A stretch of DNA of 64,000 bases from Ga0077530 sp046293075 (GCA_046293075.1 JBKBPL010000004.1:1-64000); one strand, 5' to 3'. Positions 17,879 through 28,248 are shown, numbered from the stretch's first letter. A program made the numbers and translations. Notes: generated from the sequence alone by a model not told the origin.

Positions 17879-18880
17879 CTACGCTCGCTGTGCCGCGCGC
17901 GCCAGCGTTACGGCCACCGTCGCAACGATGTCGGCAACGCTTGCGCCGCGCGAGAGGTCTGAGACGGGCCTCGCAAAACCCTGGAGGAAGGGGCCGATAG
18001 CCTGGGCGCCGGCGAGTTCCTGGGTCAGCTTGTAGCCGATGTTTCCCGCATCGAGGTCCGGGAAGACGAGCACATTGGCCCGGCCGGCGACCGCGCTTTC
18101 CTCTTTCACCTTCTTGGCCGCGACGGTGGGAGAAAGCGCGGCATCGGCCTGCAGCTCGCCGTCGATCGCGAGCGCAGGGGCGCGGGCCCGCACCAGCGCA
18201 AGCGCCGCGCGTACTTTGTCAACGCGCGGATGCGCGGCGCTGCCATGGGTCGAGAACGAGAGCAATGCCACCCGCGCGGGCGGGCCAAGAAGGGCTTCGG
18301 CGCTCGCCGCCGAGGCGATGGCAATGTCCGCGAGCTGCTCGGGGTCCGGATCGGCGTTCACTGCGCAGTCTGCGAAGACGAGGGTGCGGGGCTCGACCGC
18401 CGCACGCCCCGGAACCATCATGAGAAAGTAGCTTGAGGGTGTGGTGATGCCTGGCGCCGGCCCGATGGTCATCAGACCGGCCTCGATCACCCGCCGCGTC
18501 GGGTTGGCGACGCCTGCGACCATTGACTCCGCCCGCCCGAGCGCGACGAGAGCACCGCCGAAATAGAGGGGCTTTCTCACGAGACGGCTGGCCGTACGCT
18601 CGTTCATGCGTTCGCGGGCTGCCGCGACGTAAGCAGCAAGCTCGGGGCCGGCTGGGTCACTCTCGGGGGCGCGGACATCGATTGCGCCTTCCGCAGCGCC
18701 GAGCGCCCGGAGCTTGGCCCGTGTGGCGCTGGCATCTTCGGCGAGAACGATCGGACGAGCGATGGCCTCGCGCACGATCTCGGCTGCGGCGGCCAGGATG
18801 CGCTCGTCGTCGCCCTCCGGCAGGACGACGCGTAGCCCGCGTCCCCTCACGGCGGCCTTGCACGACCCAATGATGTCCAT
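17879..18880 (-). CDS. pta: Phosphate acetyltransferase (PTA/PTB domain)
   Basis: This 333-residue protein matches the single-domain phosphate acyltransferase, which interconverts acetyl-CoA and acetyl phosphate. Landmarks are VLPEGDDERILAAA, KPLYFGGALVALGRAESMVAG, FADCAVNADPDPEQLADIA, LLSFSTHGSA and NVLVFPDLDAGNIGYK. It lacks the N-terminal DRTGG region of long bacterial Pta. No acetate kinase gene is nearby. It is divergent from the citrate synthase gene, so both consume acetyl-CoA from one locus. Some homologs prefer other acyl groups. Confidence 0.87.
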   Translation of the reverse strand: MDIIGSCKAAVRGRGLRVVLPEGDDERILAAAAEIVREAIARPIVLAEDASATRAKLRALGAAEGAIDVRAPESDPAGPELAAYVAAARERMNERTASRLVRKPLYFGGALVALGRAESMVAGVANPTRRVIEAGLMTIGPAPGITTPSSYFLMMVPGRAAVEPRTLVFADCAVNADPDPEQLADIAIASAASAEALLGPPARVALLSFSTHGSAAHPRVDKVRAALALVRARAPALAIDGELQADAALSPTVAAKKVKEESAVAGRANVLVFPDLDAGNIGYKLTQELAGAQAIGPFLQGFARPVSDLSRGASVADIVATVAVTLARAAQRA

Positions 18881-18935
18881 CCGCCTCTCCCAAACTGGCC
18901 CCGGACTTCAATTGCTCTTGTAGGCGATGGGAGGA

Positions 18936-18964
18936 TTGGTGCAAGTACCGTTCCGGGATATGAT
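18936..18964 (+). promoter_or_regulatory. Probable sigma-70-type promoter of the citrate synthase gene
   Basis: A -35-like TTGGTG at 18936-18941 and a -10-like TATGAT at 18959-18964 are separated by 17 bp. The expected start of transcription is near 18971, 18 nt before the ATG. It lies in the 108-bp divergent gap with pta. The call is from consensus match only. Confidence 0.55.
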
Positions 18965-18988
18965 ACAAAACGGCTCGGGAGACAGACC

Positions 18989-20134
18989 ATGACCGAATCT
19001 GGCAACGAGCCCCGCATCTACCGGGGGCTCAAGGATGTGTATTTCGAGCGCTCGGCCACAACCTTCATCGATGGCAAGGCGGGGGAACTGCGCTATCGCG
19101 GCTACTCGATCCACGATCTTGCTGCCCATTCCTGCTTTGAGGAAACAGCCTTTCTGCTCATTCATGGCGAACTGCCGACGGCCGCCGAGCTTCAGGCCTT
19201 CGAGGCCGAGCTCAAGGCGGCACGCGCATTGCCGGTCGAGGTGCTGGATGTGATCCGGCTGGTCCAGCGCGCCCATCCCATGGATGTGCTGCGCACAGCG
19301 GTCTCAGCCCTTGCGGCGTTCGACCCCGAGACGGCCGATACCTCGCGCGCGGCGACCATCCGCAAGGGCATCCGGCTCTCGTCGCAGGTGCCGATGATCG
19401 TCGCGGCGCACGAGCGCATCCGCAATGGCCTTACACCCCTCGTGCCCGATCCGGCGCTCGGTCATGCGGCGAACTTCCTCTGGCTGCTGAAGGGCGAAAA
19501 GCCATCCGACGATGCGGCGAAGCTGCTCGATACGGACCTCGTGCTGCACGCCGAGCACGGCTCGAATGCCTCCTCGTTCACGGCCCGCGTGGTGATCGGC
19601 ACAGATGCCAACATCCACGCCGCGATCACCGCGGCGATCGCGGCACTTTCGGGCCCGGCGCACGGCGGCGCGGCCGAGGACGTCATGCGCATGGCCGAGG
19701 AGATCGGCGATCCGGCAAATACGGCGGCGTATGTCAAAGCAAAGCGCGCAGCGAAGGAGCCGATCACCGGGTTCGGCCATCGCGTCTATCGCGCGGAGGA
19801 TCCGCGCGCGCGGCATATGCGCGAGGGTGTCAAGCGTCTGTCAAAAGAGATGGGCGAGCCGAAGTGGTATGAGATCCTCGAGTCGCTCGTCGCTGAGATG
19901 AAGCCCTACGCGCGGCACGGTGTGAACGTCAACGTCGACTTTTATTCGGGCGTGATCTACTACCTGCACAAGATCCCGAAGGACCTGTTCGTGCCGATCT
20001 TTGCGGTGGGGCGCGTGCCGGGCTGGACCGTGCAGGTGTTGGAGCAGCTCGATAACAATATTCTTATCCGGCCGCTCACGCTTTATACCGGCCCCGCGGC
20101 GCGGCCCTACGTGCCGATCGGCGAGCGCAGATGA
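18989..20134 (+). CDS. Citrate synthase, short (type II/2-methylcitrate synthase-like) form
   Basis: This 381-residue enzyme condenses acetyl-CoA (or propionyl-CoA) with oxaloacetate. It shows RYRGYSIHDLA, the substrate-binding HAEHGSNASSFTAR block, ALSGPAHGGAAEDV and the catalytic FGHRVYRAEDPR segment. The length is that of the dimeric CitZ/PrpC-like group rather than the longer hexameric GltA. No prp genes are nearby, so citrate and methylcitrate activity cannot be told apart. ATG 18989 is preceded by CGGGAGA. A strong terminator follows the stop codon. Confidence 0.88.
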   Translation: MTESGNEPRIYRGLKDVYFERSATTFIDGKAGELRYRGYSIHDLAAHSCFEETAFLLIHGELPTAAELQAFEAELKAARALPVEVLDVIRLVQRAHPMDVLRTAVSALAAFDPETADTSRAATIRKGIRLSSQVPMIVAAHERIRNGLTPLVPDPALGHAANFLWLLKGEKPSDDAAKLLDTDLVLHAEHGSNASSFTARVVIGTDANIHAAITAAIAALSGPAHGGAAEDVMRMAEEIGDPANTAAYVKAKRAAKEPITGFGHRVYRAEDPRARHMREGVKRLSKEMGEPKWYEILESLVAEMKPYARHGVNVNVDFYSGVIYYLHKIPKDLFVPIFAVGRVPGWTVQVLEQLDNNILIRPLTLYTGPAARPYVPIGERR

Positions 20135-20146
20135 AGGTTTCGGAAA

Positions 20147-20179
20147 AAAGGCCAGCTCTACAGCTGGCCTTTCTCTTTG
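20147..20179 (+). terminator. Rho-independent terminator of the citrate synthase gene
   Basis: A perfect 11-bp stem, AAAGGCCAGCT (20147-20157) with AGCTGGCCTTT (20162-20172), encloses a 4-nt CTAC loop and is followed by TTTCTCTTT. An A-run precedes the stem, so it can also end the minus-strand transcript of the gene at 20196-20615. This is the clearest intrinsic terminator in the window. Confidence 0.9.
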
Positions 20180-20195
20180 GGCGCCGTTGTGACAA

Positions 20196-20615
20196 TTACC
20201 AGTAATAGCGGCAATCGTAGTAGCGATGACGCCAGTACCGGCTGCCTGTGCGCTTCCACTTGCGGTAGTAGTAGCTGCAGCGGCCGTAATAGGGACCCCC
20301 GTAGTAGTAGCCCCCGTAGAAGAGGGGGATGCCGGCACCTATGAAGATGCCGTGACGGAAGCCGCGATGGCGATGGCGGCGGCCGCCGTAGTAGGCGTAG
20401 GACCGGCGGTAGCTCCTGCCGCCGCGGAAGCTGTGGCTACGGAAGCTATGGCCGCGATAGTGGCCGCCTCCGCGCCGTCTCACCTGCTCTACCACACCCT
20501 CCGGCGTTGCAACCCTCGGCGCGATGGATGGCGCGGCGTTGGTCGTCGTAGCCTGCCCCGGCATGAGCAGCAGACCAGCAGCGGCGACCGCGGATATCGC
20601 GAGAGTTTTGAACAT
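20196..20615 (-). CDS. Small secreted Tyr/Arg/Gly-rich protein, function unknown
   Basis: This 139-residue protein starts with a signal peptide (MFKTLAISAVAAAGLLLMPG, cleavage near TNAAP). The rest is dominated by His, Arg, Tyr, Gly and Ser, with a GIFIGAGIPLF hydrophobic patch, then a C-terminal CSYYYRKWKRTGSRYW...C pair of cysteines. Proteins of this look are common in Hyphomicrobiales and are mostly uncharacterised. I chose ATG 20615-20613 because AAGGAGAG precedes it and it begins the signal peptide. It ends on the terminator shared with the citrate synthase gene. Confidence 0.72.
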   Translation of the reverse strand: MFKTLAISAVAAAGLLLMPGQATTTNAAPSIAPRVATPEGVVEQVRRRGGGHYRGHSFRSHSFRGGRSYRRSYAYYGGRRHRHRGFRHGIFIGAGIPLFYGGYYYGGPYYGRCSYYYRKWKRTGSRYWRHRYYDCRYYW

Positions 20616-20791
20616 TCGGACCGCTCTCCTTCGATTTTCCAACATTAACCTCGCGTAATATGGAAACTGGTCGTTTTTGTGATGGTTTTCAAGTTGCAAA
20701 TCTCAATATTCGTCATGAACATATATTCATATTCCGCGCGTGTCGGCTGAATTGCAGAAATTCAGTCACGTATTGCGCTGCGATTGTTGCG

Positions 20792-21508
20792 CTACGGCGC
20801 CAGTCGTGACCCGAAATACACGCTCGCGAGCCTGTGATCGCGGAGCATCTCGCGGGTCGCTGCGTCGGAGATGAGTCGCCCTTCAGCGAGCAAGAGCGAC
20901 CGCGGGCAGAGCGCTTCCACGATGGTGATCTTGTGCTCGATGAGCAAGATCGTGGTCTCGGCCCCGAACGCGTGCGCGAGGAGGTCCACGACATGATCGG
21001 ATTCAGCCTGCGAGAGCCCGCCGGTTGGCTCATCGGCGAGAAGGAGGCGTGGCTGCTGGGCGATGGCGCGCGCGATCTCGAGGCGGCGCTGCTCGAAGAA
21101 CGTGAGGTCGCCAGCGAGGGTGTCGCGCTGTGCGCCGAGGCCGACGGCATCGAGAGCCGCAAGCGCATTCTGCCGGGCTTTGCGGGCAGTTGCGGCGGCC
21201 GGGCCGCGCGCCGGCAGCACGTTGTCGAGGGCGCTCAGACGTTGGAAGAGCCGCACGGCTTGGAAGGTCCGCGCGACGCCGGCCGCAGCAATATGGTGTG
21301 GTGCAAGGCTCGAAATCGCTTGCCCGTCGAGGCGGATCGTCCCGGCCGTGCGGCCGACCAGACCCGAGATCGCATTGAACAGCGTGGTCTTGCCGGAGCC
21401 GTTGGGTCCCAACACGCCGATACGCGTGCCGGTCGGCACGGCGAGTGTGAGATCACGAAGCGCCTCGATGCCGTCGAAGCGTACGGTAAGGCCATCAATC
21501 TCCAGCAT
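20792..21508 (-). CDS. LIV-type ABC transporter ATP-binding protein, LivG type (second set)
   Basis: This 238-residue ATPase has Walker A GPNGSGKTT, AGVARTFQAVRLFQRLSALDNV (LivG style), a FFEQRRLEIARA signature region and LLLADEPTGGL Walker B. It is the last gene of the eight-gene minus-strand cluster and overlaps the end of the preceding permease gene by 14 bp. The second transporter set has no LivF of its own, so it may share the one encoded at 23345-24091. Confidence 0.88.
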   Translation of the reverse strand: MLEIDGLTVRFDGIEALRDLTLAVPTGTRIGVLGPNGSGKTTLFNAISGLVGRTAGTIRLDGQAISSLAPHHIAAAGVARTFQAVRLFQRLSALDNVLPARGPAAATARKARQNALAALDAVGLGAQRDTLAGDLTFFEQRRLEIARAIAQQPRLLLADEPTGGLSQAESDHVVDLLAHAFGAETTILLIEHKITIVEALCPRSLLLAEGRLISDAATREMLRDHRLASVYFGSRLAP

Positions 21509-22403
21509 GGCGGCGCCTTCGCAAGGCTTGCCGGATACGGTTCACGGCGACCTCATCGAGCAGCCCGCGCGGCCGGAAGATCAGCAGCATCGCAACGAGC
21601 CCACCGAAAACGATCATGCGATAGCCCCGGAAGAAGCGGGTCGACTCGAGCAGCCCAATGTCGATGAGCACGCCAAGCAGCGGACCGAATGCCGTCCCCA
21701 GACCGCCGATCAGGCCATACGCCAGGGCATGGACGCCGAGCATGATGTCGAAGCTTCTCGGCTCGACGTAGGTCAGGAGATGCGCATAGAGTCCGCCGCC
21801 GAGCCCGGCGACCGCGCCGGCCACCAGAGCCGCGACCATGCGCACGCGCATCACGTCGATACCTTGAACCTCGGCGAGCAGCGGATCCTCACCCACTTGG
21901 CGCAGCAGGCGGCCGGCGCGCGCGCGTTCGGCAATGAACAGGGCGGCAAGGACCGCGATCAGCAGGGCATAGACGATGCCGCAGGACTGCAGGGGCGAGA
22001 TGTCGTTGGCGAAGAAGTAGCGGATGTCACGGAAGCCATCGATGCCGTCGGGGCCGCTCTCAATGCCGTCGATCTCGCGTCGATAGACGAACAGCTCGGC
22101 GGCGATGCGCATGATCTCGGCAAAGGCAAGCGTGGCCATGGCAAAATAAATACCGCTCAGGCGGAGGGTGGCGAGGCCGACGAGCCCTGCCGCAACGCTC
22201 GCCGTCAGCGCGCCGAGAAGGAGCGCGGCCGCGAGCGGCCATTGCCACATGACGGTGGCGATACCTGCCGCGTATGCGCCAATCCCGAAATAGGCCTGCT
22301 GACCAAACGAAATCTGTCCGGAAAGCAGCAGGATGTACGCCGACAGGGCGACGAAGGAGACCATCCCGATGTTGCTCAGAACCGTGATCAGATAATCGTC
22401 CAT
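21495..22403 (-). CDS. LIV-type ABC transporter permease, LivM type (second set)
   Basis: This 302-residue inner-membrane permease has about eight to ten hydrophobic segments. It carries the LivM landmarks LLSGQISFGQQAYFGIGAYAAG, LRLSGIYFAMATLAFAEI and the EAA-like GEDPLLAEVQGIDV loop. I chose ATG 22403-22401, behind GGAAG; the frame is open to 22592 but the extra part is not membrane-like. It follows the LivH-type gene by 34 bp and overlaps the LivG-type gene. Confidence 0.88.
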   Translation of the reverse strand: MDDYLITVLSNIGMVSFVALSAYILLLSGQISFGQQAYFGIGAYAAGIATVMWQWPLAAALLLGALTASVAAGLVGLATLRLSGIYFAMATLAFAEIMRIAAELFVYRREIDGIESGPDGIDGFRDIRYFFANDISPLQSCGIVYALLIAVLAALFIAERARAGRLLRQVGEDPLLAEVQGIDVMRVRMVAALVAGAVAGLGGGLYAHLLTYVEPRSFDIMLGVHALAYGLIGGLGTAFGPLLGVLIDIGLLESTRFFRGYRMIVFGGLVAMLLIFRPRGLLDEVAVNRIRQALRRRRHAGD

Positions 22404-22437
22404 AGCCAGAGCTTCCGCAGCGCCGGGCCTCCTCCGC

Positions 22438-23343
22438 TCAGACCCGCCGGCCGACCGCCATCGAGCGGTCAAGCGCTCTCGCGCCCATGAGGCCGCCCGG
22501 CCAGAAGGCGAGGAGCACGAACAGAAGGCCCCAGGCGACCATGTCGCGCACCTGCGGCCCGAGGAACCATTGTGCGTGCGCTTCGAGGACACCGAGCAGG
22601 AGCCCGCCGGCGATCGCGCCCCTCACCGAGCCGAGGCCGCCGAGCATCATGGCAACGAGACCCTTGGTCGTCGCCCACATGCCGATCATGGCGGTCACCT
22701 GGGCGTCCGTCGCCGCAATCAGGAAGCCGGCAACGCCGCCGATCGCCGAGGCCAGAATGAATGTCAGCATCATCACGCGCTCGACGTGAATGCCGACGAT
22801 GGCCGCCGCGCGCGGCTGATCGATGACCGCGCGGATGGCGAGGCCGAGCCGCGTGCGCGAGAGCAGATAGGTGACTGCGCTGGCGAGCAGCAGCGTCGCT
22901 GTGAGCATAATGAGATGATCGGCGCGGAGCAGCAGCGGTCCGATTTCCAAGGGCGGGGTGGCCATGAGCGGCGGGAACGGGTTCATGTGCCGCGGCAGCA
23001 GCAACGTCGCGGCCTCCTCGAGCTGCATCCAGATGGCAAAACTCGCGACCATCGAAGCGGTGCGCGCCGCTTCGCCGAATGGGCGAAAGCACAGCCGCTC
23101 GACATAGAGCCCGATGAGCGAAGCGCCGATGACGACGATCAGGAGAACGACAAGGCTCGGTGCCCCGAATGAAATGAAGGCCGCCGTGCCGAGGTAGACG
23201 CCGGCCATGATCGTCGGGCCATAGGCAAGGTTCAGCCGCCGCATGACGCCGAAGATCAAGGTGAAGCCGACCGCGAGCAGTGCGTAGGAGGAGCCGACCA
23301 TCAGCCCATCGAGCGTGTTCTGGGCGATATCGACGGCGGTCAT
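22438..23343 (-). CDS. LIV-type ABC transporter permease, LivH type (second set)
   Basis: This 301-residue membrane permease starts with NTLDGLMVGSSYALLAVGFTLIFGVMRRLNLAYGP, the LivH opening (cited in overlapping short parts). Its coupling loop reads RAAAIVGIHVERVMMLTF. It begins 1 bp after the livF gene on the same strand. It and the next gene form a second permease pair within the same transcription unit, with no separate binding protein. Confidence 0.88.
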   Translation of the reverse strand: MTAVDIAQNTLDGLMVGSSYALLAVGFTLIFGVMRRLNLAYGPTIMAGVYLGTAAFISFGAPSLVVLLIVVIGASLIGLYVERLCFRPFGEAARTASMVASFAIWMQLEEAATLLLPRHMNPFPPLMATPPLEIGPLLLRADHLIMLTATLLLASAVTYLLSRTRLGLAIRAVIDQPRAAAIVGIHVERVMMLTFILASAIGGVAGFLIAATDAQVTAMIGMWATTKGLVAMMLGGLGSVRGAIAGGLLLGVLEAHAQWFLGPQVRDMVAWGLLFVLLAFWPGGLMGARALDRSMAVGRRV

Positions 23344-23344
23344 G

Positions 23345-24091
23345 TCACCCCGTCGTCCGGCTGGTGCCGAGATAGGCGCGCTGGATCACCTCATCCTCGG
23401 CGAGCTTGCCGGGTTCGCCCGAGAAGGTCACGCGCCCCTGCTCCATCAGATAAAAGTGGTGCGCCACTTTGAGCGCCATGTGCACGTTCTGCTCGACCAG
23501 GAAGATCGTCACGCCGTCGGCGTTGAGCTCGCTCACAATGCGGAAGATCTCTTCGACAATGAGCGGCGCGAGGCCCAGCGAGGGCTCGTCCATGAGCAGG
23601 ATGCGCGGCCGGCTCATCAGGGCGCGGGCAACGGCGAGCATCTGCTGCTCGCCGCCGGAAAGCGTGCCGGCAAGCTGCGTGTGGCGCTCCTTCAGCCGCG
23701 GAAAGCGTGCGTACATGCGCTCGATATCGGCGGCAACCTCCCTCGCATCGCGGCGCTGGTAGGCCCCGGCCTCGAGGTTCTCGGCGACCGACATCTGCGG
23801 GAAGACGAGGCGGTTCTCCGGGACGAGGGCAAGCCCACGCGCCACGATTGCGGATGGTGACTGGCCGGTGATGTCGGCGCCGCCGAGCCGGATCGTACCG
23901 CGGCGCGGCTTCAGGACGCCGGCGATCGAGTACATGAGCGTGGTCTTGCCGGCGCCGTTCGGTCCGAGCAGGCAGGTGATGCGCCCCTCCGCGGCCGTGA
24001 GGCTGACGCCCTTGAGCGCCTCGATCTTGCCGTAGGCCGTAACGATGTCCTGGACGTCGAGCATCTCGCGGCGCCTCTCCTGAACGCTCAT
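23345..24091 (-). CDS. livF: LIV-type ABC transporter ATP-binding protein, LivF type
   Basis: This 248-residue ATPase has Walker A GPNGAGKTT, ENRLVFPQMSVAENLEAGA, the SGGEQQMLAVARAL signature and LLMDEPSLGLAPL. The ATG overlaps the upstream LivG stop as ATGA. An internal ATG at 24064, preceded by GGAGAGG, would give the more usual LivF start MLDVQDI and may be the real one. It is the only LivF in this cluster and may serve both permease pairs. Confidence 0.9.
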   Translation of the reverse strand: MSVQERRREMLDVQDIVTAYGKIEALKGVSLTAAEGRITCLLGPNGAGKTTLMYSIAGVLKPRRGTIRLGGADITGQSPSAIVARGLALVPENRLVFPQMSVAENLEAGAYQRRDAREVAADIERMYARFPRLKERHTQLAGTLSGGEQQMLAVARALMSRPRILLMDEPSLGLAPLIVEEIFRIVSELNADGVTIFLVEQNVHMALKVAHHFYLMEQGRVTFSGEPGKLAEDEVIQRAYLGTSRTTG

Positions 24092-24834
24092 TCGGCCGTG
24101 CCGAGGTAGGCCTCGCGGACCGCGGGATGCGCCTGAACCTCGGCCGGCGTTCCCTCGGCGATCTTCTGGCCGAAGTTGAGCACTGCGATCCGGTCGGCGA
24201 TGGCCATGATCAGCTCCATGTGGTGCTCGATCAGCAGGACGGTGATGCCGCTATCGCGGATCTGGCGGATTCGGTCGTCCAGCGCGGCGATCTCCTCGGG
24301 ATTCATGCCGGCCGCCGGCTCGTCGAGCAGCAGGAGTTTCGGTTCGGCGGCCATGGCGCGCGCAAGCTCAAGACGGCGCTGCTCGCCAAAGGCGAGATTG
24401 GCGGCGAGCTCATTGGCCTTCGCGGCAAGGCCGGAGAACTCGAGCGCGCGAGTGATGCGCGCGCGGGCACCGCGCTCGCCGCCAAGCCAGCGCGAAAGGA
24501 AGCTCGTGCGCTCGTGCTGGGCTCTGGCGTTCTCTGCCACCCACAGGTTCTGCCAGACGGTCAGCTGGCCGAACAGGCGGATGTTCTGGAAGGTCCGGGC
24601 GATGCCAGAACTGAGGCGCACATGGGTCGGCAGGCGGGTGATCTCCTCGCCGGCAAGCCTGATGCTGCCGTGCGTGACATCGAGCAGACCGGTGATGAGG
24701 TTGACGGTCGTGCTCTTGCCGGATCCGTTCGGGCCGATGAGGCCGAAGATCTGGCCCGGCTCGATCTTGAGATCGAGGCTGTCCACGGCACGCACGCCGC
24801 CGAAGTGCTTGGAGAGGTTTGCGAGCTCGAGCAC
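24088..24834 (-). CDS. livG: LIV-type ABC transporter ATP-binding protein, LivG type
   Basis: This 248-residue ATPase opens MLELANLSKHFGGVRAVDSLDL and has Walker A GPNGSGKST, ARTFQNIRLFGQLTVWQNL, a FGEQRRLELARAM signature and LLLDEPAAGMNPEE. The last is a strong LivG marker. It follows the LivM-type gene by 3 bp and overlaps the LivF start by 4 bp, so translation is probably coupled. Confidence 0.9.
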   Translation of the reverse strand: MLELANLSKHFGGVRAVDSLDLKIEPGQIFGLIGPNGSGKSTTVNLITGLLDVTHGSIRLAGEEITRLPTHVRLSSGIARTFQNIRLFGQLTVWQNLWVAENARAQHERTSFLSRWLGGERGARARITRALEFSGLAAKANELAANLAFGEQRRLELARAMAAEPKLLLLDEPAAGMNPEEIAALDDRIRQIRDSGITVLLIEHHMELIMAIADRIAVLNFGQKIAEGTPAEVQAHPAVREAYLGTAE

Positions 24835-24837
24835 GGC

Positions 24838-25737
<900 letters not shown>

Positions 25738-25749
25738 GGCGTGCGCGCC

Positions 25750-26628
25750 TCAATCGCGTTTCACGGAGCCAGAGAAAATGCCGCCCGGCCGGAAGACGAG
25801 GAAAACGAAGAGCAGCAGCATGACATAGATGTCGCGCTCGGTGACGCCGCGGAAGTACTGGAAGACGTTCTCGGCCATGCCGACCAGCAGGCCGGCGATG
25901 ATGGCGCCGGGGATGCTCCCGAGCCCGCCGATGACGGTGACGATCAGGCCCTTGATCGTCAGCGGCACGACCAGGAGCGGCGAGAGGAGACCGACAGCTG
26001 AGCCGATGAGGGCGCCGGCAAAGCCGCCGAGCATCCCGGTAACGATGAACGTCAGGGCGTTGATGTGGCTCAGTCTGATGCCGACGAGCTGGGCGGCAAC
26101 CGGCTGCTGTGAAACGGCCCGCGTCGCCATGCCGAGCTTGGTCCGATAGAGCAGATAGAGCAGCACGACCATGGCCAGAAGCGCGCAGATGAACACGAAG
26201 ACGAGGTCGCCGCGGATCATGAGCTCGCCGAAATCCATGATGCCGCGAACGACGACGGGATAGTTCTGCGGCATGCCGTCGGTGGTGTGGACGATGATCT
26301 CATCGACGAGCAGGAACATCCCGACGGTTGACATCAGCGTCGCGAGCGGGTTCGACAGCGGAATGAAACGGAAGCAGATCCAGTAGATGAGCAGGCCGAA
26401 GAGACCGCCTGCAAGAGCTGCGATCAGCAGCGACGCCCACGCCGGACCGGCGACGAGCGAGATGATGCGGAGCGCCGCGTATGCGGCGCCGACGGACGCG
26501 GCCGCATACGCCATGTTGATCTTGTGCATGACGCCGAAGACCAGCGTGAAGCCAATGCCGATCAGGGCGTACGTGGCACCGAACAACAGTCCATCGACGA
26601 CCGATTGGACGAGATCAACGATGAGCAT
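25750..26628 (-). CDS. livH: LIV-type ABC transporter permease, LivH type
   Basis: This 292-residue membrane permease opens with LVQSVVDGLLFGATYALIGIGFTLVFG and carries the coupling loop PVAAQLVGIRLSHINALTF. I chose ATG 26628; a GTG three codons upstream (26637) is also possible. It follows the binding-protein gene and starts the HMGF block of the cluster. Confidence 0.9.
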   Translation of the reverse strand: MLIVDLVQSVVDGLLFGATYALIGIGFTLVFGVMHKINMAYAAASVGAAYAALRIISLVAGPAWASLLIAALAGGLFGLLIYWICFRFIPLSNPLATLMSTVGMFLLVDEIIVHTTDGMPQNYPVVVRGIMDFGELMIRGDLVFVFICALLAMVVLLYLLYRTKLGMATRAVSQQPVAAQLVGIRLSHINALTFIVTGMLGGFAGALIGSAVGLLSPLLVVPLTIKGLIVTVIGGLGSIPGAIIAGLLVGMAENVFQYFRGVTERDIYVMLLLFVFLVFRPGGIFSGSVKRD

Positions 26629-26707
26629 GATGTGCACGAGATGAGAGAAAGGGAAGCCGGCGCCCCGCAGGTCAGAGGCGCCGGCCTGAACAATCGCGTG
26701 GACGTGC

Positions 26708-27913
26708 TCAGTTCGTCATGGGATTGTGCAGCACTTCCCACTTGCCGGCCTTGGCGTGCACGAAGAGGAAGGGCTTTACCGCTTCGCCTTCGGGGGTCCG
26801 CTTGGAGACGCCGATGAGCCCCTTGGTCTCGGTCAGCTTGGCGAGGCCATTGCGGATCTTCGCCCGGTCGGCCTGAACCGTATCGGGCTTTGCCATTACG
26901 CCCTCGCTCTCGATCACCCCCTTGAGGATATGGACGACCTCGTAGGCGGCACCTGAATGCAGGTCGAGGCTGCCGTTGAACTTGGCGGCGCGTTCGGCAG
27001 CGGCCTGCGCTTCCGGCGTGACCGGCGCGAAGCTCGTCGGAATGATGATGGTTTCGGCCTCACCGGCGCAGCCCTGCAGCGTCTCAAGGCTCGACGACGA
27101 GGTCAGGCCAATGAGCAGCTTCGGCTTCACGCCCTGACGCCCCATCTCCTTCAGCATGCCGCACGTCGTGAAGGGGTGTGCGGAGATGGCGACGATGTCG
27201 GCGGCGGCGCGGCGGGCCTCACGCGCCTGATTGGTGAAGTTGGTATCCGCCAGCAGCCATTTCGCCTCACCCTTGATCTCGAAGCCCTCCTTCGCGGCGA
27301 CTTCCTTCATCACGACGTACCAAGTGGCGCGGGAGTGCGCGAAGTCCTCCTCCACGCCGCCAAATACCGTCTTCAGGTCGGGCTTGGTCTTCTTGATCCA
27401 CCTGAAGAGCTCCCGGTACATCGCCCCCTCGTCGGGGACATTGCGGAAGGCCCAATCGGAGATCTTGGCGAGGCCGACCTTGATGGCGACGTCGGTGAAG
27501 ATCGGGAACTGGAGGCCGCTGTCGCTGGCATCGCCGACCTTCTTCTGGAGAATGCCGAAGAGCGGCTCGGCGACATTCGAGCACGTCGGGCCAATACCGA
27601 CCAGCGACGGCGAGGCGGCAATGCGCCGGGCGACCGAGATGCCTTCCTCGGCATTGCAGCGATCATCGAAGTAGTCGATGACCAGCTTGCCCTTGGCGCC
27701 GTCACCGAGCTTGACGCCACCTGCCTTGTTAACCTCGTCGGCGGCGGCTTCGAGAGCGGCCTTCGAGTTGATGCCGAACGAGCGTACGACACCGGACATG
27801 GCGCCGAAGCCGGAGAGCCTTACCTCTCGGTCCTGGGCCGTTGCCGGCACCGCACTCGCCATGGCCATCGCCGTCACGACAGCCGAAGCTGCAAGCAGAC
27901 GCGGAATTGTCAT
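26708..27913 (-). CDS. Periplasmic substrate-binding protein of the second LIV cluster
   Basis: This 401-residue type I binding protein has a signal peptide (MTIPRLLAASAVVTAMAMA, cleavage near ATAQD), then EVRLSGFGAMSGVVRSFGINS and GISVARRIAASPSLVGIGPTCSN. These fit the amide/branched-chain amino acid-binding fold. It heads the eight-gene operon and is preceded by a strong AAAGGGAGG site. It is the only binding protein for two permease pairs. Ligand unknown. Confidence 0.88.
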   Translation of the reverse strand: MTIPRLLAASAVVTAMAMASAVPATAQDREVRLSGFGAMSGVVRSFGINSKAALEAAADEVNKAGGVKLGDGAKGKLVIDYFDDRCNAEEGISVARRIAASPSLVGIGPTCSNVAEPLFGILQKKVGDASDSGLQFPIFTDVAIKVGLAKISDWAFRNVPDEGAMYRELFRWIKKTKPDLKTVFGGVEEDFAHSRATWYVVMKEVAAKEGFEIKGEAKWLLADTNFTNQAREARRAAADIVAISAHPFTTCGMLKEMGRQGVKPKLLIGLTSSSSLETLQGCAGEAETIIIPTSFAPVTPEAQAAAERAAKFNGSLDLHSGAAYEVVHILKGVIESEGVMAKPDTVQADRAKIRNGLAKLTETKGLIGVSKRTPEGEAVKPFLFVHAKAGKWEVLHNPMTN

Positions 27914-28248
27914 GAATGGTACCTCCCTTTAGGAACGTTTCCTCGATGGGCTGCTTATTATTTGAGTTTGTTGCGGTGCAACGCCCGCGACGGCCGCTTG
28001 CATGGGGCCGCTCGTTACTTGCATTGAGACTTTTGCCAGAAAGGAAGTCAAGACGGCCAGGCGTTCCTGGCAGCCGGAATCCCGCATCATCCCGGGACGA
28101 TCGTCGCTGGGCTTGAGCCCTGGGATCGGACGCTGGGACGGCTGATGCGGTTTACAAACCTGCCGTTGCACGGTACGCAGGTAAAGACCAAGCAGGCCCC
28201 CGAAGAATCCTGCAGCATGCCAAATCCAATCAAGGGAGGACCACGAAC

